From: Phycisphaerae bacterium | GTDB lineage: Bacteria > Planctomycetota > Phycisphaerae > SM23-33 | Reading direction: 5' to 3' | DNA length: 38,675 nt | NCBI GenBank assembly: GCA_016931655.1 | Contig: JAFGEJ010000131.1 | Location: 1 to 38,675 of the forward strand | Shown: positions 1 to 6,233 of the stretch, in pieces | How the letters are laid out: each line of letters starts with the position of its first letter | How positions within the stretch are numbered: the first letter of the stretch is position 1 | Notes under the pieces: model-generated | The model's input: the letters and a program-made list of their open reading frames with translations, nothing else | What the model was told of the DNA's origin: nothing | The model's database searches: none | Translations under genes and position numbers: made by a program

Positions 1-313
1 TGGTACGGCGGGGACGCCTTTTTCGGCAGACATACGTAGCCCACCACGTCCGCGCCGGGCTCGGCCCGGAAAGCGATTTTTTCGATTCGGCCGTGTTTGT
101 GCTCCCGCGTCCAAAGCGTTTGTGCGTTCAGTTTGCACCGTTCGTTCGGCCTGGGCATGGCGTCAAAACCGGTCAACTCCGCGATTTTTTTTCGCAGCCT
201 GCGCCGCCAGGTTTTCAAATCGCCGCCGTCAAACGACAGGGCGGGTTTGGCCTTCATCAGGCGACGATGAAATACGGACGGAGAAAGATCAAGTTTGCTT
301 TTCCCGGACATGA
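1..313 (-). CDS. alpha/beta hydrolase family protein, N-terminal part (cut by window edge)
   Basis: The reading frame is open from an ATG at 311-313 to the window edge, giving 104 residues without a stop. A clear AGGAG lies 8 bases before the ATG, which fixes the start. The residues resemble the N-terminal region of the large secreted or cytoplasmic alpha/beta hydrolases (acetyl-xylan-esterase or Abhydrolase_7 type) common in planctomycetes: a basic stretch (TWRRRLRKKIAELTGF), then EHKHGRIEKIAFRAEPG and a GYVCLPKK strand typical of the first beta strands of these enzymes. The catalytic Ser-Asp-His residues would lie outside the window. No signal peptide is seen. The substrate cannot be judged. 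The gene is probably expressed from its own promoter, because an extended -10 box lies just upstream and the next gene ends at 440 on the same strand. Confidence 0.7.
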
Positions 314-334
314 ATAAAACTCCTGTTTTCCGAT

Positions 335-349
335 GGTATTATACCATAT
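335..349 (-). promoter_or_regulatory. Extended -10 promoter inside a 15-bp palindrome
   Basis: On the minus strand TGGTATAAT (TATAAT at 340-345, with TGn before it) forms a consensus extended -10 about 26 bases upstream of the hydrolase ATG. No good -35 is visible, which an extended -10 can tolerate. The whole box is the perfect palindrome ATGGTATTATACCAT, so it could read both ways or bind a dimeric regulator. Confidence 0.5.
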
Positions 350-439
350 TTGTCTTTTTATAAAATGGAACGTGGCGGAACGGGTCCTTCGGAATGCTCT
401 CGATGTGCTCGGCTGCGCGAAGAGTAATGGGAATGCGTA

Positions 440-1180
440 TTATTTCACTAATTTGCCGTCGGTGAGGTAGAGGCTTCGGCCGACCTGTTGGGCAAGCTCC
501 TCGTCGTGGGTGACCATCAGGATCGTCTGCTTGTGGTTCCGGTGTAATCGCAGCAGCACGTCGATGATCTTTTTCCCGGTCTTGCTGTCGAGGTTTCCCG
601 TGGGTTCGTCGGCCAGCAGGAGTTTGGGCTGATTCACCAGCGCCCGTGCGATGGCCGTCCGCTGTCGCTCGCCGCCGGAGAGTTCCTTGGGCCGATGTTT
701 CATCCGGTCGCCCAGGCCAAGCTCCGCGAGCAATTCCTCCGCCCGCTGTCGCAGCGCCTTGTTTTGGCCTGGCCAGGCGAGTGTCGAATGCTCCACCATC
801 GCGGGCAGGAGCGTGTTTTCCAGCACGGTCAGTTCCGGCAGGAGGTAATAGAACTGGAAGACAAACCCCACGTCGCGGTTTCGGACGGCATTGCGATGAT
901 TTCGTGAAAAGCTCGATGTGTCGGTCTGTTCGAGAAACACCTGCCCGCTTGTGGGTTCGTCCAGCAGGCCCAGCAGGTGCAGCAGCGTGCTCTTTCCGCT
1001 GCCGGAATGGCCGTAGATCGTGATGAATTCCCCCGGCTGCACGTCGAACGACACGCCGCGCAGCACCTCCAGCGACACCTTGCCCATGCGATAGGTTTTA
1101 TGCAGATCGCGGGCGGAAACCAGACCCTCCGGAAGGGTCGGCGTAGTTTCCGTCGTCGTTTTTTCCCGGTGTTTACTCAT
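440..1180 (-). CDS. lolD: ABC transporter ATP-binding protein, LolD/MacB type
   Basis: This 246-residue protein has every ABC ATPase motif: Walker A GHSGSGKST, Q-loop VFQFYYLLPELTVLEN, signature LSGGERQR, Walker B LLLADEPTGNLD and H-loop VTHDEEL. The Q-loop and ADEPTGNLDSKTG sequences are typical of the LolD/FtsE/MacB branch, which powers extraction of lipoproteins or mechanical transmission rather than import. I take the start at 1180 (MSKHREK) because this ATG overlaps the stop of the permease by 8 bases (ATGAGTAA), a normal arrangement for translational coupling; the frame is open further upstream to 1237, but only inside the permease gene. With the permease it forms a LolCD-like pair downstream of lysS. 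The natural substrate is inferred from the family only. Confidence 0.9.
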   Translation of the reverse strand: MSKHREKTTTETTPTLPEGLVSARDLHKTYRMGKVSLEVLRGVSFDVQPGEFITIYGHSGSGKSTLLHLLGLLDEPTSGQVFLEQTDTSSFSRNHRNAVRNRDVGFVFQFYYLLPELTVLENTLLPAMVEHSTLAWPGQNKALRQRAEELLAELGLGDRMKHRPKELSGGERQRTAIARALVNQPKLLLADEPTGNLDSKTGKKIIDVLLRLHRNHKQTILMVTHDEELAQQVGRSLYLTDGKLVK

Positions 1181-2918
1181 AGCGCAGCGCCTCCACCGGC
1201 TGCATTCGGGCGGCGCGGATCGCCGGGAGCAGCGCACCGAGCAGTCCCGCGAGAATGGAACTGGCGAGGATGAATATCGCGGCGTTCCAGTCCACCTCGT
1301 TGGGGATCAGGTCGAACATGAACTGGTCGCGCGACCAGACGCGATAGCCGAACACATCGGCCACCCAATCCTGGATGGCGTTGATGTTCTTTACAAATAC
1401 CCAGCCGCCCAGCGTGCCAACGACCGAGCCGATCAGTCCGACCACCGCGCCGTAGCCCAGGAACACGCCCGCCACGCCCCAGCCGCTGGCGCCGACGGCC
1501 TTCAGGACGCCGATCTCTCGCGTCTTCTGCGTTACGATGGTGTAGAAGATCACGAAGATCAGTACCACCACGACCACCCAGATCACGGCGATGACGATAA
1601 TCACCAGCGTTCGCTGCTTCTCCAGCGGTTCGACCACCTGTTGTTGTCTCTGCCGCCAGGTTTCGATTCCCACGTCGCTGACGGCCGCGTCGGGATGGCG
1701 CTTCAGAAAATCCCCCCAGAGTTCCTGAATCTTCGCCGCCGTGCGACGCAGGTCGGGTTCGGTGAGATTTTCACCGCGCACCTTCACGTGAATCTGGCTG
1801 CATCGTTTTGGCTCAACCACCTTCGAGGGATCGTCGGGGGAGACTTCCTCGTACATATTGTTGAGCGTTTGGAGTGTATCGAAGGGTATGTACACCATTT
1901 TCGAGTCGATACTGTGCACGCCGGAGAGGTTGTCGTCGATGATCGTGAATTTTCCGATATTGGGCTGAATTCCCTCGGAGGTAAACCGCCGCCCCAGCGG
2001 CACGACGTATAAAAAGATATTGTGGCCGGGCATGAGATAGCGAATCGTTTCGCCCTTGTCCGTGCGGAAGGTCAGGCCCGGAATTCCCAGGCCGAGGATT
2101 ACGCGATTCCCGGCGGGGTGGATGCGAACGGCGTCGGTGATGTCCTCGATTTTTTCTTTCAGATCGAGTTGTTCGTCCGCCGTCGCGCCGCGCTGCTTTG
2201 CCTGGGCGAGTTCGTCCCGCAGGGCGGCCAGTTCCCCCGCCCGAAGCTGCGCCTGTTCCAGGCGCGTTTTTGCTTCATCCAGGTTTCGGTACGCGCTGCT
2301 GAGCCGGCGCAGCAGTTGCCGCTTCCCGGCGGACTGTTCGTCGCGGGTGAGGTAATGTTCCATGAGAATCCCGCTTTGGAAACAGGCCTGGCGGCGTTCG
2401 GGCGTCAGTGTCGCCAGCTCGGCGGCGAATTCGCGCTCGACAATGGCGCGAAGGAATTTTTGATACACTTCCAGCCGAGCGACGGCTTCATTCAGCGGAA
2501 CGTCGAACGTCGGATTCGCCGTCCCTTCCTGTACGAACAGGCCTTCCTCGAAATCCGTTACGCGCGCCCGGCTGGGCAGGCGGATGCCCGCGATCTGCAC
2601 CGTCTGGCGGTAATGGCTGTCGCCTTCCACGGACAGGACGCCCAGCCCGAGGATAAACGGATCGGCGGCTTCGACATCGGGAATTTTCGTTATTTCGGCG
2701 ATGAACTCGTCGTAATGCGCCAGGCCGCGCTCGCCGTAGGGTTCGATGACGATGTCCCCGAACAGTCCCTTGGCGGCCTTCTCGATCTTGTTCAAAAAGC
2801 CCGTAAAGACGCTCACGGAGATCAGCATCAGGCAGACGCTCAACGCCACGCACAACATGCCGAAGTACGCGAACGCCTTGCTGCGCAAGTATCGAAGGCA
2901 GAGGAATAGTTTATACAT
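1173..2918 (-). CDS. ABC transporter permease, LolC/LolE (FtsX/MacB_PCD) type
   Basis: The 581-residue protein has the FtsX-family plan: one membrane segment at residues about 17-42 (YFGMLCVALSVCLMLISVSVF), a large periplasmic domain, and three C-terminal membrane segments from about residue 440 (TLVIIVIAVIWVVVVVLIFV, then GVFLGYGAVVGLIGSVVGTL, then AAIFILASSILAGLLGALLP), ending in the typical RAARMQPVEALRYE. TREIGVLKAVGAS after the second segment is the coupling helix that contacts the ATPase. The periplasmic part is longer than in E. coli LolC and contains a helical, coiled-coil-like stretch at about 195-255 (LSSAYRNLDEAKTRLEQAQ). The start codon directly follows a heptamer repeat array and has no Shine-Dalgarno sequence. 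The gene probably moves lipoproteins out of the inner membrane together with the downstream ATPase; a MacB-like export role is the alternative. Confidence 0.85.
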   Translation of the reverse strand: MYKLFLCLRYLRSKAFAYFGMLCVALSVCLMLISVSVFTGFLNKIEKAAKGLFGDIVIEPYGERGLAHYDEFIAEITKIPDVEAADPFILGLGVLSVEGDSHYRQTVQIAGIRLPSRARVTDFEEGLFVQEGTANPTFDVPLNEAVARLEVYQKFLRAIVEREFAAELATLTPERRQACFQSGILMEHYLTRDEQSAGKRQLLRRLSSAYRNLDEAKTRLEQAQLRAGELAALRDELAQAKQRGATADEQLDLKEKIEDITDAVRIHPAGNRVILGLGIPGLTFRTDKGETIRYLMPGHNIFLYVVPLGRRFTSEGIQPNIGKFTIIDDNLSGVHSIDSKMVYIPFDTLQTLNNMYEEVSPDDPSKVVEPKRCSQIHVKVRGENLTEPDLRRTAAKIQELWGDFLKRHPDAAVSDVGIETWRQRQQQVVEPLEKQRTLVIIVIAVIWVVVVVLIFVIFYTIVTQKTREIGVLKAVGASGWGVAGVFLGYGAVVGLIGSVVGTLGGWVFVKNINAIQDWVADVFGYRVWSRDQFMFDLIPNEVDWNAAIFILASSILAGLLGALLPAIRAARMQPVEALRYE

Positions 2919-3027
2919 AGTAGTCAGTAGTCGGTAGCCGGTAGTCAGTAGTCAGTAGCCGGTAGCCGGTAGCCAGGTTAAGGCGACAGCCTCTTTTCCG
3001 ACTACTGGCTACTCGCTACCGGATACC
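2919..3027. repeat. Short tandem heptamer repeats (STRR-like) in inverted arrangement
   Basis: Eight contiguous heptamers run from 2919 to 2974, all variants of RGTAGYC (AGTAGTC, GGTAGCC, GGTAGTC, AGTAGCC). After a 25-base spacer, four heptamers of the complementary type (GACTACT, GGCTACT, CGCTACC, GGATACC) occupy 3000-3027, so the two halves can pair as a long imperfect hairpin. The array fills the whole space between lysS and the ABC permease. It begins at the base next to the permease start codon and runs into the end of lysS. Similar heptamer repeats (STRR) are known from cyanobacteria. Confidence 0.85.
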
Positions 3028-4697
3028 ACCTCGGGTTTTAATAATGGGAATAAAATCACGTCGCGGATGCTGGCGGTGTTGGTCAGCAGCATAATCACGC
3101 GGTCGATGCCCACGCCCATACCGCCGGCCGGCGGCATGCCGTGCATGAGGGCCGTGACGAAATCCTCGTCCATCACGCGCATCGTCTCGTCGCCCTCGCC
3201 GTGCAGTTGCTGGGTGAGGGTGTTTTTCTGGATGGCCGGGTCGTTCAGTTCGGTGTAGGCGTTGGCGATTTCCATCTGCGCGATGAACAGCTCGAACCGC
3301 AGGGCCGTGTTCGGGTCGTTCGGATCGCGGCGCGTCAACGGGCAAAGTTCCGCGGGGTAATCGCAGACGAACGTCGGCTGGGTCAGTGTCGGTTCCGCCG
3401 TCGCCTCGAACACTTCATTGATCACGACGGCGTCGGCCATCTTGTGCTCGGCGATGCCCAGTTGGCGGGCCTTTTGGCGGACGGCGGGCACGTCGTCGAT
3501 TTTCACGCCGGCATGGGCTTCCAGCAGGTCGGCGTATTTCGCCCGCCGCCAGGGCGTGGTGTAGTCGATGACCGTGTCGCCGTAGGGCAGGGCGACGCGG
3601 CCCTTTGCCACGAGTTCGGCTGCCTGGCGGTAGACAGCGGCGGTTTTGCGCAGTTCGGCTGCCTCGGCCTGACGACGCTCGTTGGCGTGCCGGGCGGCCT
3701 CGGCGTCGACTTTGCCCGCCGCGACTGCTTTGTCGGCTGACTGGCAGGCCGCGTCCAGGCGGGCCGCGTCGGCTTCCATGCGGTCCGCTTCCGGGCCGAC
3801 CTGTTCGGCGTAGGGCGCCGCGGCGGTGGAAATCACGTCCTCGGCAATTTCCATCATCACGTTGTAGTCCGCGTAGGCCTCGTAGAGTTCCAGCAGTGTG
3901 AATTCGGGATTGTGGCTGGCGTCGATGCCCTCGTTGCGGAAATTGCGGCTGAATTCGTACACCCGCTCCATACCGCCCACGAGCAGGCGCTTGAGGTACA
4001 GCTCCGGGCTGATCCGCAGGAACAGGTCGCAGTGCAGCGTGTTGTGGTGCGTGGTGAAGGGCCTGGCGGCCGCCCCGCCGTAAATGGACTGAAGGACGGG
4101 CGTTTCGACTTCGAGGTAGTTTCGCTCGTTGAGCTTCCGGCGGATGTGTTCGATGATCCGCACGCGCTTGCGAAAGCGGGCCGCCGAGTCGGGATTGGTC
4201 ATCAGGTCGAGGTAGCGCTGTCGCGTGCGGGTTTCGATGTCGCTAAGGCCGTGGAATTTTTCGGGCATGGGCAGCAGGCCTTTGCACAGGATCGTGATTT
4301 CCTCAGCCCAGATCGTCACCTCGCCCGTGCGCGTCGCCTGGACGGGGCCTTGGACGCCGATCACGTCGCCCAGGTCCAGCAGCTTCGCGAGGCCCCAGTT
4401 CGCCTCGGACAGCGCGTTTTTTCGCAGTGCGATCTGCATTTGTCCTTCGGCGTCGCGCAGGTGGGCGAAGATCATCTTTCCCATGTCGCGCAGCAGGACG
4501 ATGCGCCCGGCGGTCCGGGCGGGGGTGGGCATGGGTTCCTCCGCGTTCGCGTCTTTGCCGGCTGCGAAGTCCTCGTGTCGTTTCAGAATGGACGGAATCG
4601 GCTCGACGTTATCGTACCGCCAGCCGTAGGGATCGATCCCCATCGCGCGAATCGCGTCCAGCTTCGCCTGCCGATCAGCCTGTACTTTTTCCAGCAT
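3009..4697 (-). CDS. lysS: Lysyl-tRNA synthetase, class II
   Basis: This enzyme charges tRNA-Lys with lysine. The N-terminal OB-fold anticodon-binding domain lies at about 60-140 (RTAGRIVLLRDMGKMIFAHLRD). The catalytic core has motif 1 at about 195-213 (LEVETPVLQSIYGGAAARPF), motif 2 at 244-268 (ERVYEFSRNFRNEGID, SHNPEFTLLE) and motif 3 at 520-540 (GMPPAGGMGVGIDRVIMLL). The protein has 562 residues against about 500 for E. coli LysS. The excess is mainly an Ala/Glu/Arg-rich helical insertion at about 298-368, between motifs 2 and 3. The last residues (VVSGSE) extend past the normal end and are encoded by the adjacent heptamer repeat. AAGGA lies 11 bases before the ATG. It leads a probable operon with the LolCD-like transporter, an order seen in other bacteria. 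Confidence 0.95.
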   Translation of the reverse strand: MLEKVQADRQAKLDAIRAMGIDPYGWRYDNVEPIPSILKRHEDFAAGKDANAEEPMPTPARTAGRIVLLRDMGKMIFAHLRDAEGQMQIALRKNALSEANWGLAKLLDLGDVIGVQGPVQATRTGEVTIWAEEITILCKGLLPMPEKFHGLSDIETRTRQRYLDLMTNPDSAARFRKRVRIIEHIRRKLNERNYLEVETPVLQSIYGGAAARPFTTHHNTLHCDLFLRISPELYLKRLLVGGMERVYEFSRNFRNEGIDASHNPEFTLLELYEAYADYNVMMEIAEDVISTAAAPYAEQVGPEADRMEADAARLDAACQSADKAVAAGKVDAEAARHANERRQAEAAELRKTAAVYRQAAELVAKGRVALPYGDTVIDYTTPWRRAKYADLLEAHAGVKIDDVPAVRQKARQLGIAEHKMADAVVINEVFEATAEPTLTQPTFVCDYPAELCPLTRRDPNDPNTALRFELFIAQMEIANAYTELNDPAIQKNTLTQQLHGEGDETMRVMDEDFVTALMHGMPPAGGMGVGIDRVIMLLTNTASIRDVILFPLLKPEVVSGSE

Positions 4698-4777
4698 CGC
4701 TTTCTGAATCCTTACAAAGCCATAAAATCATGAAAGAAGAGGATATTATGTATTTCGCGGAAAAACAATCATTAGTT

Positions 4778-4893
4778 GTCATCCTGAGCGTAGTCGCATG
4801 CGAGTGAAACGAGCATAGCGACGAAGTCGAAGGATCTTACGCATTCTTTCGCATGAGATCCTTCGACTCCGCTACGCTTCGCTCAGGATGACA
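4778..4893. repeat. Inverted repeat with TCATCCTGAGCG arms
   Basis: The left arm (4778-4837) begins TGTCATCCTGAGCG and ends GAAGTCGAAGGATCT. The right arm (4856-4893) reads AGATCCTTCGACTCC and ends CGCTCAGGATGACA, so the outer 14 bases and the inner AGATCCTTCGACT segment are complementary. The left arm carries an extra insert of about 20 bases. This CATCCTGAGCGAAGTCGAAGGATC repeat type is seen in intergenic regions of many bacterial phyla. It lies between gcvT and lysS and could end or stabilise the gcvT transcript; no T-run follows it. Confidence 0.8.
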
Positions 4894-4906
4894 GGATTGG
4901 CTTTTG

Positions 4907-6004
4907 TTATTCAAACACCTTTTCAATGCGCCAAGCCCCCGCGTTTTCGACGCGGAGAGTGGTTTGCGGTTCGGCGACGTCCGTCGCAACGTACGCCATG
5001 GCCAGTGGTCGCTCGTACGTCGGGCTGAACGTCGCACTGGTAATCTCGCCAACGTGACGATCTTCCTTCCCAATCACATTCGTTCCCATCAAAGGAATAG
5101 AGGTGGTTACCGGCTTGCCGCTCGGCGCTGTTTTTCCCCCAACCATCAGCACCCTTCTTCGGGACGGCCCCTTTTTTAAAACATTCTTCAGCGCCTCGGC
5201 GCCGAGGAAATCGTGATCGAAGCTCACGGAACTGCGCAAGCCCGCGGTGATCGGATCGACGGCTTCGTGGAGTTCATGTCCGTAGCGACATCGGCCGGCC
5301 TCGATGCGAAGAACGTCCCACGCGGCCATTCCCGCCGGCGCGAGCGCGTTCTCGCCGGTCTGCTTCATCACGTAGTCCCACGCACGGGCCAGGAACATCG
5401 TCGGGACCATTACCTCCAGGCCCCAGCCGCCGGCGAGGCTCGTTCGCGCGGCGATGTAATTGGCGATCATCAGCGAGCCCATTTTCGCCTGGCCCGGCTG
5501 AAGATTATCCACGGAAATCGGCAGGACGTGATTTAAAATTTTTTGTGCCGTCGGCCCGAGCACCGCCAACTGTCCCACTTTGAAAGTCTGATCGTCCACG
5601 CGGGCGTCGGGAATTTTTTGAAACAGGAGATGTTCAAGCAGCTTTTCACGATTCATTGCGTTGCACGTTAAAACCCAGAAATTCACCAGGCGGATGAGGC
5701 GGCACTCGTCCAGAATCCCGCCGCGTTCGTTGCACAGCAGCGTGTGCAGCACGGTGTCGTCCTCCTGCCGCGCCACGTCGGCGGTGCAGACGCGCTGGAG
5801 CAGTTCCAAAGCCCCGTCGCCGCGAATGCGAATCCGCCCCAGGTGCGACAGGTCGAACAACACCGCCGCCTTATGGGCCAGGGAGGCTTCTTCCAGCGCG
5901 CCGGAATAACTCATCGGCACGGCCCAGCCGCCTTCTTCGCCCATCACCGCCTCGGCGGCGACGTGCTTGTCGTGCAACGATGTTTTGAGCAGATCGTTAT
6001 CCAT
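4907..6004 (-). CDS. gcvT: Aminomethyltransferase family protein (glycine cleavage T protein)
   Basis: T protein transfers the methylene group from aminomethyl-H protein to tetrahydrofolate and releases ammonia. The 365 residues cover the full family length. Family marks are GWAVPMSYSGALEEASLAHKAAVLFDLSHLGR near the N terminus, the folate-site aspartate in GGILDECRL (about residue 98), the ARTSLAGGWGLEV segment (normally RTGYTGEDGFE, so diverged here), and WDVLRIEAGRCRYGHELHEAVDPITAGL. YgfZ's KGCYxGQE motif is absent, so this is not the iron-sulphur factor. No gcvH or gcvP lies in the window, so the gene is either detached from the rest of the cleavage system or acts on another methyl donor. 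No convincing ribosome-binding site precedes the ATG at 6004. Confidence 0.8.
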   Translation of the reverse strand: MDNDLLKTSLHDKHVAAEAVMGEEGGWAVPMSYSGALEEASLAHKAAVLFDLSHLGRIRIRGDGALELLQRVCTADVARQEDDTVLHTLLCNERGGILDECRLIRLVNFWVLTCNAMNREKLLEHLLFQKIPDARVDDQTFKVGQLAVLGPTAQKILNHVLPISVDNLQPGQAKMGSLMIANYIAARTSLAGGWGLEVMVPTMFLARAWDYVMKQTGENALAPAGMAAWDVLRIEAGRCRYGHELHEAVDPITAGLRSSVSFDHDFLGAEALKNVLKKGPSRRRVLMVGGKTAPSGKPVTTSIPLMGTNVIGKEDRHVGEITSATFSPTYERPLAMAYVATDVAEPQTTLRVENAGAWRIEKVFE

Positions 6005-6025
6005 AGTTGTTTAGATTCGCTTTTT

Positions 6026-6196
6026 GATAGTAGCCACGGGCGCAAGCCCGTGGAAAACGGACGAGGATAAAATAAGAAGAGCCCCATAGGGGCGATTGAA
6101 TTTTTGGTCATTCTGAGATTTTCATTCGCCCCTACGAGGCTCTGGGGGGAAAATATACGTTGCGTTAACCACGGGCTTGCGCCCGTGGCTACTGTC
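6026..6196. repeat. Nested palindromic repeat (CCACGGGC-type outer, CCCCATAGGGG inner)
   Basis: The outer arms are 6026-6053 (GATAGTAGCCACGGGCGCAA and onward) and 6169-6196. Each arm is itself a hairpin (CCACGGGCGCAAGCCCGTGG), and together they are complementary. The inner arms are 6077-6101 (AGAGCCCCATAGGGGCGATT) and 6124-6143 (ATTCGCCCCTACGAGGCTCT). The element fills the space between rnr and gcvT. Repeats with a CCACGGGC...GCCCGTGG core are frequent in planctomycete genomes; this placement is from memory. Confidence 0.85.
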
Positions 6197-6233
6197 AATT
6201 GACGCGTTTGCGTCTGATATCCATCTGCGAAAA

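Noticed and set aside
2919-2974. CRISPR-like array
   Set aside because: Units are contiguous 7-base repeats without spacers and with no cas genes nearby.
4778-4893. Rho-independent terminator of gcvT
   Set aside because: The inverted repeat is strong, but there is no T-run after it, and the sequence belongs to a dispersed repeat family.
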